The notes under the pieces: generated by a model
What the model was told of the DNA's origin: nothing
What the model saw: the letters and a program-made list of their open reading frames with translations, nothing else
Database searches by the model: none
Shown: piece by piece, positions 15,548 through 23,000 of the stretch
Numbering within the stretch: the stretch's first letter is position 1
How the letters are laid out: each line of letters opens with the position of its first letter
Translations under genes and position numbers: made by a program
Origin: Curtobacterium aurantiacum
GTDB lineage: Bacteria > Actinomycetota > Actinomycetes > Actinomycetales > Microbacteriaceae
Direction of reading: 5' to 3'
Assembly (NCBI RefSeq): GCF_018598555.1
Contig: NZ_JAHEWN010000022.1
Span: forward strand, 1-43,640
Length of the DNA: 43,640 bases

Positions 15548-16831
15548 TCAGTCAGGGGCGACGTCGTGCTCGCCGACGACCGATGCGGGGACCGCGTCGT
15601 CGGAGAGCGTGCCGCGAGACCCCGCGGCGAGGGAGAGCGTGTCGCCGGTCGAGCCGACGATGCCGACGGCTGCTGCGCCGCCGGAGGTCGAGGAGGCGCT
15701 GCCGCCGAGCACGCCGGCGTCGGTCGCGTCGAACGGGAGCCCGTGGCGCTCGCCGTCAGCGGGGACGAGCAGTGCGTGCCCGCCGAGGGTTGCGTCCTGC
15801 GCGTCGACGGCAGTGACGACCGGCCCGACCGTGGCCGGCGGGGTGACCCGCTCAGACGAGCGGAGCACCGTCGCGCGGTCGTCCACGACGTCGGCGGTCC
15901 GGCCGGACACGGGAGCAACGGAAGCCGGGACGGCCTGCGTCGGCACGGCACCGGGCCGGCCGGGTGCGACGCCGAGCGGGACCGACGGGACGGGCCCGGC
16001 GGACGGGGTCGAGCCACCGCCCACCGGGAGTGCGGGGACGTCGACGACGGGGTCCGTGCCTCCTGGCAGGGTGCCGCCGACCGACGGGACGACGCCCTCG
16101 ACCACGTCGGGAACGGTGCCCACGGTCGTGCCGACCGAGCCGAGCGTGTCGTCGACCATGCCCGTGACCGGACCGGTCAACGTGCCGAGCGTGTCGTCGC
16201 CGAGCACCGTGCCGACCACCGGGACACTGGCGACCACGTCGTCGACCCTGTCGACGACGGCGGTCACCGGTCGCGCGTCGGTGACGCGGTCCACGGTGCC
16301 GGTGACGGGTCGCACGACGTTCGCGACGGTGTCGGTGACCGGCCGGGAGGCGCTGGTCACCTGGTCGACGACCTGGCGCACCGGGCGGGTGGCCGGGTCG
16401 GCCGCGGGGGCGGTCGTGGTCGGCTGGGCAGCCGGGGCGGTCGCGACCGGAGCGGGGCTCGACGGTGCGGGGGCTGCGGGAGCCGGGGCTGCGGGGACCG
16501 GAGCGGGCGCTGCTGCCGGGGCAGGTGGGGACGCAGGCGCCGGGGCGGGAGCTGGCGCCGGCGCCGGCGCCGGTGCCGGTGCGACTGCCTTGCGGACGGG
16601 GTCCACGGCGACACCGACGACCTTGCCGACCTCGCCGGTCACGCCCTGCACAGTCCCCCCGACGCTGCCGACGAGTCCGCGCTGCTCGGTCGGAGCGGCC
16701 GAGGTCGTGGTGGCGGAGGCCGGTCGGGCGCCGAACAGCAGGGACAGCAGCACGAGGGCCGCGAGGGTCCCGACGCCCAGCAGGACGATCCGGAGTGCGG
16801 CGCGCCAGGGTGCGCGCAACGCCTGGTCCAT
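15548..16831 (-). CDS. Secreted Ala/Pro- and Val/Thr-rich protein, unknown function
   Basis: 427 aa. ATG 16831 is preceded by AGGAGGTGAG, a near-ideal ribosome site. An N-terminal helix (IVLLGVGTLAALVLLSLLF) ending ARPASA looks like a signal peptide. Next comes an Ala-Pro-Ala-Pro linker (~85-150), then Val/Thr/Asp-rich segments with repeated VRPVTGTVDRV / PVTAVVDRVDDVV / TGPVTGMVDDTLG patterns, and a Gly/Ser-rich C-terminus. No sortase signal, enzyme motif or cysteine is seen. It is 87 nt upstream of the chaplin-like gene on the same strand, so the two may be coexpressed surface components. I do not recognise a family. Confidence 0.65.
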   Translation of the reverse strand: MDQALRAPWRAALRIVLLGVGTLAALVLLSLLFGARPASATTTSAAPTEQRGLVGSVGGTVQGVTGEVGKVVGVAVDPVRKAVAPAPAPAPAPAPAPAPASPPAPAAAPAPVPAAPAPAAPAPSSPAPVATAPAAQPTTTAPAADPATRPVRQVVDQVTSASRPVTDTVANVVRPVTGTVDRVTDARPVTAVVDRVDDVVASVPVVGTVLGDDTLGTLTGPVTGMVDDTLGSVGTTVGTVPDVVEGVVPSVGGTLPGGTDPVVDVPALPVGGGSTPSAGPVPSVPLGVAPGRPGAVPTQAVPASVAPVSGRTADVVDDRATVLRSSERVTPPATVGPVVTAVDAQDATLGGHALLVPADGERHGLPFDATDAGVLGGSASSTSGGAAAVGIVGSTGDTLSLAAGSRGTLSDDAVPASVVGEHDVAPD

Positions 16832-16942
16832 GCGCTCACCTCCTGATCTCGGCCGCGCACGTAGAGTGGTTGACCGGCAATGTACGCCGATCCGGTCCGG
16901 AGCACACCCTGTTTCGGAAGAAATTCTCAGGAAGGGCCGCCC

Positions 16943-17374
16943 GTGGTCTCGATCTTCAATGCACCGACCCGCAACCTGGACATCGTCACGCTGCACGAGA
17001 TCCTCCGACTGCGGCAGGACGTCTTCGTCGTCGAGCAGGAGTGCGCGTACGGCGACATCGACGGCCGCGACCTCGAGCCGGGCACGGTGCAGTTCTGGGC
17101 AGGCAGCGGTTCGGTGGACGCGACCCTGCGCCTGCTGCGGGAGCCCGACGGCACCGAGCGCATCGGCCGGGTCGCCACCGCGATGCACGCCCGCGGGCAG
17201 GGCCTCGCCGGCCAGCTCATGGAAGCCGCGATCGCCGAGTCGCGCTCGTCGAGCATCGCGCTCGGCGCCCAGGCCCACCTCGAGCAGTGGTACGGCCGCT
17301 TCGGGTTCGTGCGCTCCGGCGACGAGTACCTGGAGGACCGGATCCCGCACGTCCCGATGACCCGGACGCGCTGA
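16943..17374 (+). CDS. GNAT acetyltransferase, ElaA-like
   Basis: 143 aa. The N-terminal part (LHEILRLRQDVFVVEQECAYGDIDGRDLEPG) matches the ElaA subgroup, and the acetyl-CoA-binding motif A is readable as VATAMHARGQGLAGQLMEAAI, followed by LEQWYGRFGFVRSGDEYLEDRIPHVPM. The GTG at 16943 (AGGAAGG upstream) is preferred over an upstream in-frame ATG at 16880. The substrate is unknown. Divergent from the secreted protein gene and convergent with the Lrp regulator. Confidence 0.85.
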   Translation: MVSIFNAPTRNLDIVTLHEILRLRQDVFVVEQECAYGDIDGRDLEPGTVQFWAGSGSVDATLRLLREPDGTERIGRVATAMHARGQGLAGQLMEAAIAESRSSSIALGAQAHLEQWYGRFGFVRSGDEYLEDRIPHVPMTRTR

Positions 17375-17401
17375 CCCGGGGTCCCTGCGGGGTTCCTCGC
17401 G

Positions 17402-17929
17402 TCAGGCCCGCCAACGGCGTAGCTCGTCGAACGAGCGGCCCTGCGCGGCCCGGTCGGCGACGAGGCGTTCGAACACGATGTTCGTCTGCGTCGTCGCAAC
17501 CGAGGGGTCACCGCTGAGCTCGTCGGCGACGAAGTCCCGGAGCTGTTCGGTCGACTCGCACGCGATGTGCACGAGGAAGTCCTTGTCCCCCGCCAGGAAC
17601 GACACGTCCTGCACGACGGGCACCCGCAGCAGGCGCTTGGCGAAGTCGCGCAGCTCGTGGCGCGCCGCGGCGTGCACCCGCACGGACACCATCGCCTCGA
17701 TCGAGAACCCCAGGCGGGCGACGTCGACCTCGGCTCGGTAGCCGCGGATCACGCCGGCGTCCTCGAGCGCACGGACACGGGCCAGGCAGGTCGACGGCGC
17801 GATGCCGACGGCGGCCGCGAGCCGGTTGTTCGGGATCCGGGCGTCCGCCGCGAGGGTCCAGAGGATGCGCTCGTCGACCTCGTCGAGGCGCGGAGCGGGG
17901 TCGGGGCGACGTGCGGGTCGGTCGGACAC
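17402..17929 (-). CDS. Lrp/AsnC-family transcriptional regulator
   Basis: 175 aa. The N-terminal winged HTH reads LDEVDERILWTLAADARIPNNRLAAAVGIAPSTCLARVRALEDAGVIRGYRAEVD, typical of AsnC/Lrp. The RAM domain follows (VSVRVHA...VPVVQDVSFLAGDKDFLVHIACES) and would bind an amino acid. GTG 17929 is supported by a TAGCGT -10 six nt upstream; its TAG is also the stop codon of the preceding tetR gene, a compact arrangement. It may also be cotranscribed with that tetR. The C-terminal ~20 residues form a charged tail. The target is unknown. Confidence 0.9.
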   Translation of the reverse strand: MSDRPARRPDPAPRLDEVDERILWTLAADARIPNNRLAAAVGIAPSTCLARVRALEDAGVIRGYRAEVDVARLGFSIEAMVSVRVHAAARHELRDFAKRLLRVPVVQDVSFLAGDKDFLVHIACESTEQLRDFVADELSGDPSVATTQTNIVFERLVADRAAQGRSFDELRRWRA

Positions 17930-17938
17930 GGCTCGACG

Positions 17939-18505
17939 CTACCGCGGGGGCGCGAGCAGGGCGCGGAGCGCGTCCTCGAGGGCCGCCGACACGACGGCGT
18001 CGTCGGCGGACGCCAGGGGCTCCACCGCGGTGGACTGCCGGAGCATCGACATCCCGAGGACCACCGCGAGCGCGATCTCCGCCCGGACGAGCATCTCGTC
18101 GGACCCCGCCTCGCCGACCGTGCCCGCGAGTCGGTCGGCGTACCGGCGCAGGGTCTCGCGGCGGATGGCATCGGCGCCGTCGTCGCCGGAGGACCGGAGC
18201 AGGAGCATCAGCTGCAGGGAGTCGTCGTCGGTGGGGGCCCGGACGATGTGCGTGACGATGCCCGTGAGCGCCCGCTCGAGCCCCTGTTCACGCGACTCCT
18301 CAGCGCTCAGGTCGCGCACGACGCGGTCGAGGCAGGCGCGGAACAGCCCCTCCTTCGAGCCGAAGTACCGGCTGATCAGGGCGACGTTCACCCCGGCGTC
18401 CCCGGCGATGTCCCGCACGGTCGTCGCCCGGTACCCGTCGAAGGCGAACCGACGCCGGGCGGCCTGCACGAGCAGCAGTCGGGTGGCCGCGGCGTCCTTG
18501 CTCAT
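17939..18505 (-). CDS. TetR-family repressor of the divergent DHA2 exporter
   Basis: 188 aa. The HTH region reads TRLLLVQAARRRFAFDGYRATTVRDIAGDAGVNVALISRYFGSKEGLFRACLDRV, canonical for TetR. A TAGGCT -10 (18513-18518) ends 7 nt before ATG 18505, so the mRNA is probably leaderless; the longer frame upstream is rejected on that basis. It is divergent from a DHA2 exporter, and two 21-bp near-palindromes lie in the shared promoter region, one over both -35 regions. This is the classical drug-sensing repressor/pump layout, so repression of the pump and itself is a strong inference. Confidence 0.9.
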   Translation of the reverse strand: MSKDAAATRLLLVQAARRRFAFDGYRATTVRDIAGDAGVNVALISRYFGSKEGLFRACLDRVVRDLSAEESREQGLERALTGIVTHIVRAPTDDDSLQLMLLLRSSGDDGADAIRRETLRRYADRLAGTVGEAGSDEMLVRAEIALAVVLGMSMLRQSTAVEPLASADDAVVSAALEDALRALLAPPR

Positions 18506-18532
18506 GGTGCGCAGCCTATCGGTCCTCACAGG

Positions 18533-18553
18533 GATGTAAGCAAGCGTTGACAT
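18533..18553. promoter_or_regulatory. TetR-type operator 1
   Basis: Imperfect 21-bp dyad of form ATGTNAGCAA...TTGACAT. It overlaps the exporter's -35 (TTGACA, 18547-18552) and the predicted -35 of tetR. Confidence 0.65.
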
Positions 18554-18574
18554 GGCCTCGCGACCGCGTACGCT
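18547..18574 (+). promoter_or_regulatory. Promoter of the DHA2 exporter
   Basis: TTGACA (18547-18552) and TACGCT (18569-18574) with a 16-bp spacer. The start would fall near 18581, inside operator 2. Confidence 0.6.
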
Positions 18575-18578
18575 CGTC

Positions 18579-18599
18579 ATGTCAGCAATTGTTTACATC
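18579..18599. promoter_or_regulatory. TetR-type operator 2
   Basis: Second copy of the same dyad (ATGTCAGCAA...TTTACAT), placed over the transcription start of the exporter. The centres of the two copies are 46 bp apart. Confidence 0.65.
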
Positions 18600-18624
18600 G
18601 ACGACCACGACGACACGGAGCACG

Positions 18625-20100
18625 ATGACCGACACCATGCAGAGCCCACGGACCGGCTCGCACCCCACCACGGACCCACGCCGGCCGAACAGCACGGCGA
18701 TCATCGTCTACCTGTCCCTCGGCGGCCTGTCCTTCGCGGTCCTGCAGTCGCTGGTCGCCCCGGCGCTCTCGACCATCGGGCAGGACCTCGGCGCCTCCAC
18801 CAGCGCGACGAGCTGGGTGCTCACCGCCTACCTGCTCTCGGCGTCGGTGCTCACGCCGATCCTCGGCCGGCTCGGGGACATGATCGGCAAGCGCAAGGTC
18901 CTGATCGTCGTGCTGTCGATCCTGCTCGTCGGCGCGGTACTCGCCGCCCTCGCACCGAACCTCGGCGTCCTGATCGTCGGGCGCGCGCTGCAGGGTGCCG
19001 CCGGCGCCGTGATGCCGTTGTCGATCGGCATCGTGCGCGACGAGCTGCCGAAGGAGAAGGTCAGCGTCACGATCGGCCTCCTGTCGGCGATCTTCGGCAT
19101 CGGTGCCGGTGTCGGCATCGTCGCCGCCGGGCCCATCGTCGAGCACCTGTCCTGGCACTGGCTGTTCTGGCTCCCCGCCGTGCTCGTCGTCATCGCACTG
19201 CTCGGGGCGGTCTTCGGCATGCCGGAGTCCCCCGTCCGCAAGCCCGGCCGCCTCGACATGGCCGGCACCTTCGTCCTCGCGGTGTCGCTCGTCGCGATCC
19301 TGCTCGCCGTCAGCGAGGGCGAGACCTGGGGCTGGGGCGACGGCAAGACCGTCGGCCTGCTGGTCCTCGGCGCCGTTGCGCTGGTCGTGTTCGTCCTCGT
19401 CGAGCTCCGGGTCGCCGAGCCGCTCATCGACGTCCGCCTCTTCGCGGTCCGCGGCGTCTGGACCGCCCACGTCGTCGCACTCGTCTTCGGGTTCGCGATG
19501 TTCGGGACGTTCGTCCTCGTCCCGACGCTGCTCCAGCTGCCGACCGCGACCGGCTACGGCTTCGGCAAGGACGTCACCCAGGCAGGCCTCTTCCTGCTGC
19601 CGACCGTCGTGATGATGGTCGTCGCCGGGCCCATCGCGGGCATCCTGGTGCGCAAGGTCGGCCCGAAGCCGCCGATGCTCATCGGCGGGTTCGCCATCGT
19701 CGCGGCGTTCGTGCTGCCGGCGATAGCACACGGTGAGCTGTGGCAGGTGGTGGCCTCCGGCGTCCTGACCGGCATCGGCATCGGCATGGCCCTCGCCGCC
19801 TGCTCGAACGCGATCATCGAGAGCGTCCCCGCGAACCAGACCGGCGAGGCCATCAGCGCCAACACCGTCGTCCGGACCATCGGCTCGAGCGTCGGCACGG
19901 CCGTCATCGCGGCACTCATCACCTCGCACAGCACACCGCAGGGCCTGCCGACCGACGACGCCTTCACGATCGGCTTCTGGGTGTGCACCGCGGTCGCGGT
20001 CGTGGCCGTGCTCGCGGCGCTGGTCGCCCCGTCCATGCGCGCCCGCCGTGCCGCGGCGGCCGCGCGCGGGATCGACGACCTCGAGGAGGTCACCGGGTAG
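18625..20100 (+). CDS. DHA2-family MFS exporter
   Basis: 491 aa. Motifs: SLGGLSFAVLQSLVAPALSTIGQDLG in TM1, motif A GRLGDMIGKRKVLI after TM2, and GRALQGAAGAVMPLSIGIVRDE in the TM4 region, typical of EmrB/QacA-type exporters with ~14 helices. The GEAISANTVVRTIGSSVGTA segment near the C-terminus is also family-typical. ATG 18625 has GGAG upstream; the longer frame would begin inside the promoter. It is probably a drug or metabolite pump regulated by the divergent TetR. Confidence 0.9.
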   Translation: MTDTMQSPRTGSHPTTDPRRPNSTAIIVYLSLGGLSFAVLQSLVAPALSTIGQDLGASTSATSWVLTAYLLSASVLTPILGRLGDMIGKRKVLIVVLSILLVGAVLAALAPNLGVLIVGRALQGAAGAVMPLSIGIVRDELPKEKVSVTIGLLSAIFGIGAGVGIVAAGPIVEHLSWHWLFWLPAVLVVIALLGAVFGMPESPVRKPGRLDMAGTFVLAVSLVAILLAVSEGETWGWGDGKTVGLLVLGAVALVVFVLVELRVAEPLIDVRLFAVRGVWTAHVVALVFGFAMFGTFVLVPTLLQLPTATGYGFGKDVTQAGLFLLPTVVMMVVAGPIAGILVRKVGPKPPMLIGGFAIVAAFVLPAIAHGELWQVVASGVLTGIGIGMALAACSNAIIESVPANQTGEAISANTVVRTIGSSVGTAVIAALITSHSTPQGLPTDDAFTIGFWVCTAVAVVAVLAALVAPSMRARRAAAAARGIDDLEEVTG

Positions 20101-20125
20101 GGCCGTTGGGCCCGACCATCCGGCC

Positions 20126-20160
20126 AGGCCCGTCCAGCGTCGTCGACGCGGGGCGGGCCT
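20126..20160. terminator. Terminator after the DHA2 exporter
   Basis: Arms of ~17 bp (AGGCCCGTCCAGCGTCG and partner) with a few mismatches and almost no loop. The right side continues into GGGCCTCCCGTCC, shared with the hairpin at 28293-28344. Confidence 0.55.
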
Positions 20161-20276
20161 CCCGTCCGTCGCGCAACCTGGGAACGCACCGGACGCACGC
20201 GCGTCAGCGTGACGATCATCGGACCAACCGCGTCCCGCAGGGGGACGCGGACCGCCGCGCCCGGACAGGAGACCCC

Positions 20277-20726
20277 ATGAGCACCACCGACCACGACGAC
20301 ACCACCGCATCCGGCCGGCCGTCGTTCCGCGACACGGTGACCGCCGGACTCGTGCAGAAGGCCCTCGAGCCGGTGCTGCGCGCCGTGCGCGAGGAGGCCG
20401 CTGCGGCGCGTCGCGAGATCGGCGAACGCGCGAGCGGCGCGAAGACCGGGCTGGTGCTCACCGGCGTCGCCGTCGCGTTCGCCCTGACGACCCTCGTGGC
20501 GCTGGCCGGTTTCGCGGTGGCGCTGCTGGCCCTGGTGCTGCCGCTGTGGGCGGCGACCGGGATCACGTTCGTCGTGTTCGCGATCGTGACCGCGATCCTG
20601 TTCGTCGTCGGGCTGCGCGGGATCCGACGCGGTGTGCCGCCGGTGCCGAAGGACACGATCCAGGCGGCGAAGCAGCGGGTGTCGCACGCCGGGGATGCCT
20701 CGACGGACAGCGCGGCGCGCGACTGA
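20277..20726 (+). CDS. Phage_holin_3_6-like (holin-X superfamily III) membrane protein
   Basis: 149 aa. A polar N-terminus with an amphipathic, Ala/Glu/Arg-rich helix (VLRAVREEAAAARREIGERA) precedes two membrane helices, about 57-79 and 93-113, then a basic loop and a short polar tail. This layout matches actinobacterial holin-X/Phage_holin_3_6 proteins, which are common chromosomal genes and not evidence of a prophage. The ATG has AGGAG upstream. It follows the exporter after a hairpin and probably forms its own unit. Function unknown. Confidence 0.65.
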   Translation: MSTTDHDDTTASGRPSFRDTVTAGLVQKALEPVLRAVREEAAAARREIGERASGAKTGLVLTGVAVAFALTTLVALAGFAVALLALVLPLWAATGITFVVFAIVTAILFVVGLRGIRRGVPPVPKDTIQAAKQRVSHAGDASTDSAARD

Positions 20727-20744
20727 CGGGGCCGGCCGCTCCCG

Positions 20745-21251
20745 CTACATCGCGAGGGTCATGCCGACCACGGCGACCGTCATGGCGAAGACCTCGCCGC
20801 TCCGGACGGCACGGCGGTCCTCGCGACCCCACTCGTACCGGAGCAGCCACCCGCTGAAGGCGCAGTAGCCGATCACGCCGGCGCCGAGCACCGCGGACAG
20901 CGCGATGCCGTGCCCGCCGTGGGCACCCGCGACCCCGGTGGCGTGTCCCATGAGCAGCATCCCCGCCATCACGACGGCCGAGAGCGCGCGGTGCACGTCC
21001 ATCGGCTCGCCACGGCGACCGTCGGCACGGCGGCGACGCATCACGGGCAGCGGCGCGAGCAGCAGCAGCAGGGTCGCGGCGAACAGGGTCCACACCGCGC
21101 CGGCGTCGACGACGGGCATGAGCATCGCGACGAGCATCACGCCCGCCGGCACGATCACGCCCGGACGCGGCCGGTAGCGGTCACCGACGATGCAGCACAC
21201 GGACGCGAACTGCGGCACGACGAGCATGGCGTCGGCGACGGTCTCGTGCAC
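20745..21251 (-). CDS. Multipass membrane protein, possibly DUF5134-like
   Basis: 168 aa from GTG 21251 (VHETVADAMLVVPQFASV), with GAGGA upstream. About five hydrophobic segments: GVIVPAGVMLVAMLMPVV, VWTLFAATLLLLLAPLPV, ALSAVVMAGMLLMGHAT, ALSAVLGAGVIGYCAFSGWLL and VFAMTVAVVGMTLAM. A basic loop (RRRRADGRRGE) separates helices 2 and 3. A His/Gly-rich HATGVAGAHGGHG loop could bind metal. The family assignment is tentative; no function can be assigned. Same strand as, and 40 nt downstream of, the DUF5997 gene. Confidence 0.55.
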   Translation of the reverse strand: MHETVADAMLVVPQFASVCCIVGDRYRPRPGVIVPAGVMLVAMLMPVVDAGAVWTLFAATLLLLLAPLPVMRRRRADGRRGEPMDVHRALSAVVMAGMLLMGHATGVAGAHGGHGIALSAVLGAGVIGYCAFSGWLLRYEWGREDRRAVRSGEVFAMTVAVVGMTLAM

Positions 21252-21291
21252 GTGGGGCGTCCTCGGTGCGGCCAGGTGGTGCGGGGGTGGG

Positions 21292-21681
21292 TCAGTCCTC
21301 GGCGCGGGCAGCGGCCTTGGCGGCACGCTCCTGCTTCACGCGGGCGTTCTCGGCGTGCACGGCAGCCTGCGTCGCACGCTCGCGGACGAGCCACTCGGGC
21401 TTCTGTTCGAGCAGCGTCTTGATGTCCGCCGTGGTCAACGCGTCGTCGATCCCGGCTCGGGACAGCCCCGAGATGGAGATGCCGAGCTTCTGCGCCACGA
21501 CGGGTCGCGGGTGCGGGCCGTCGCGTCGGAGGTCCTCGAGCCAGGTCGGGGGTTCGGTCCGGAGCTCGTCGAAGGCGGTCCGCGTGAGGGGAGCGCTCTG
21601 GAAGGACTCCGGAGCGGCCGTCAGCAAGATGCCGAGCTTCTTCGCAGCCGTCTCGGGCTTCATGGTCTGTTCCTGCGCCAT
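21292..21681 (-). CDS. DUF5997-like protein
   Basis: 129 aa, soluble, no membrane segment. It begins MAQEQTMKPETAAKKLGILLTAAPESFQ and contains PPTWLEDLRRDGPHPRPVVAQKLGISISGLSRAGIDDALTTADIKTLLEQKPEWL. The phrase VVAQKLGISISGLSRAGI looks like a helix-turn-helix, so nucleic-acid binding is conceivable. The end is Ala/Lys/Arg-rich. ATG 21681 follows a TACCCT -10 by 7 nt (leaderless). The gene is divergent from the LysR-effector-domain gene, an arrangement I recall as common in Microbacteriaceae. Function unknown. Confidence 0.65.
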   Translation of the reverse strand: MAQEQTMKPETAAKKLGILLTAAPESFQSAPLTRTAFDELRTEPPTWLEDLRRDGPHPRPVVAQKLGISISGLSRAGIDDALTTADIKTLLEQKPEWLVRERATQAAVHAENARVKQERAAKAAARAED

Positions 21682-21714
21682 GAGGACAAGGGTACGGCCC
21701 CTATGCTCGTCTGC

Positions 21715-22533
21715 ATGACCGCGGCTCTCACCATCGCCTTCGTGCCGGGGGTCTCCCCCGCAAAGTGGGCCCGTGTCTGGCGGGAACGCTTCCCCTCCAT
21801 CGAGCTCCGGCTGCGGCCGATCGGTGCCGACGACGTCGACGACACGCTGGCGGGCGAGGCCGACATGGTCTTCGCTCGCATGCCCGTGTCCGAGCAGCAC
21901 AACGCCATCCCGCTCTGGACAGAGACGGCCGTCGTCGCGATGCCCAAGGACTCCCCCCTCGCCGAACTCGCCGAGGTGGACCTCACCGACGCCGAGGTCC
22001 ACGTGATCGACGCCGGCCCGGTGCCCGCCGACATCGACGGATCGCTCGACCTGGTCGAGGCGAACGTCGGCGTCGTGGTTCTCCCCCAGTCACTGTTCCG
22101 CGCCGCCAGCCGCAAGGACCTGGTCGGTCGTCCGCTCATGAACGCCGAGGGCACGCGCATCGCGCTGGTCTGGCGGGACGAGGACGCCACCGAGACCACC
22201 GAGGAGTTCATCGGCGTGGTGCGCGGGCGGACCGCCAACAGTTCGCGGAGTCAGCCGGACCAGCCGGGAGGCACGGATCGCGACGACTCCGACGGGTCGC
22301 GTCCGGCTCGTGGTGGCACCAAGGCCGGATCAACCGGGTCCGGCGGGTCGGGTGCGTCGGGGTCCAAGGGCGGCGGCGGCGCTGGCGGCGGCGCCGGCGG
22401 CAAGGCCAAGGCGAAGTCACCCGGCAGCGGCAAGTCCGGCGCCGGCAAGAAGTCCAACACCGGCAAGGGGCCCACGCCCGGACGCGGCAAGATGCGCGGC
22501 AAGCCGAGCCGGGGTTCCAAGGGCAACCGATGA
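21715..22533 (+). CDS. LysR substrate-binding-domain protein without HTH, basic Gly/Ser tail
   Basis: 272 aa. It starts directly in a LysR-type effector domain (LTIAFVPGVSPAKWARVWRERFPSIELRLRPI), with MVFARMPVSEQHNAIPLWTETAVVAMPKDSPLAEL and later VGVVVLPQSLFRAASRKDLVGRPL. The usual ~60-residue N-terminal HTH is absent, and no upstream frame could supply it. A TATGCT -10 (21702-21707) ends 7 nt before the ATG, fixing the start. From ~residue 175 the protein becomes a low-complexity Gly/Ser/Lys tail (GKAKAKSPGSGKSG...GRGKMRGKPSRGSKGNR), probably disordered and able to bind nucleic acid. The divergent DUF5997 protein may supply DNA binding. Confidence 0.75.
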   Translation: MTAALTIAFVPGVSPAKWARVWRERFPSIELRLRPIGADDVDDTLAGEADMVFARMPVSEQHNAIPLWTETAVVAMPKDSPLAELAEVDLTDAEVHVIDAGPVPADIDGSLDLVEANVGVVVLPQSLFRAASRKDLVGRPLMNAEGTRIALVWRDEDATETTEEFIGVVRGRTANSSRSQPDQPGGTDRDDSDGSRPARGGTKAGSTGSGGSGASGSKGGGGAGGGAGGKAKAKSPGSGKSGAGKKSNTGKGPTPGRGKMRGKPSRGSKGNR

Positions 22534-23000
22534 CGGACACGCGGCTGGTCGTCATGCCGGCCACGCGCCTCCCGGCCTGGCTCGATCGCACGATGGCCGA
22601 GTACGTCGAGTCGCGGATGCGGGCGGGAGAGACCCGCGAGCAGGCCGAGGCGAACAAGCAGCAGTCGCTGGACCGGTGGTTCCCGGGCGGCTCGCCCGCT
22701 GACGGGCACCTCGTGTGGGACGTCACCGACCAGGACGACAGCGTGGTGGGGTACCTCTGGATCGGACCGTTCACCCCGGGCAGCGTCGAGTGGTGGGTGT
22801 TCAACGTCGAGATCGATGAGGCACACCGTCGCCGGGGCCATGCGCGTCGTGCCCTCGAACTGGGGCACCGTGCCGCCGCGGAACACGGTGCGACGAGCAT
22901 CGGGCTGAACGTGTTCGGCTACAACGCGGGGGCGCAGGAGCTCTACGCGGCGCTCGGGTACCAGGTGACGTCGGCGCAGATGCGGAAGCCGCTGGTCTAG
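22530..23000 (+). CDS. GNAT-family N-acetyltransferase
   Basis: 156 aa. Motif A is readable as VFNVEIDEAHRRRGHARRALELGHRAAAEHGA, followed by SIGLNVFGYNAGAQELYAALGYQV, a standard GNAT core. The first ~50 residues (LPAWLDRTMAEYVESRMRAGETREQAEANKQQSLDRWFPGG) look like those of a small-molecule or antibiotic acetyltransferase subgroup. ATG overlaps the previous stop (ATGA), so it is translationally coupled to the LysR-effector-domain gene. Its TAG lies in CTAG, shared with the stop of the convergent DJ-1 gene. Confidence 0.85.
   Translation: MTDTRLVVMPATRLPAWLDRTMAEYVESRMRAGETREQAEANKQQSLDRWFPGGSPADGHLVWDVTDQDDSVVGYLWIGPFTPGSVEWWVFNVEIDEAHRRRGHARRALELGHRAAAEHGATSIGLNVFGYNAGAQELYAALGYQVTSAQMRKPLV

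Noticed and set aside
13881..17360. 1159-codon plus-strand frame across the chaplin-like region
   Set aside because: It arises because the GC-rich repeats lack stops in the opposite frame; the minus-strand proteins have signal peptides, a sortase signal and good ribosome sites.
20277..20726. Holin-like gene as a sign of a prophage
   Set aside because: No capsid, terminase, integrase or lysin gene is nearby, and this family is common in actinobacterial chromosomes.
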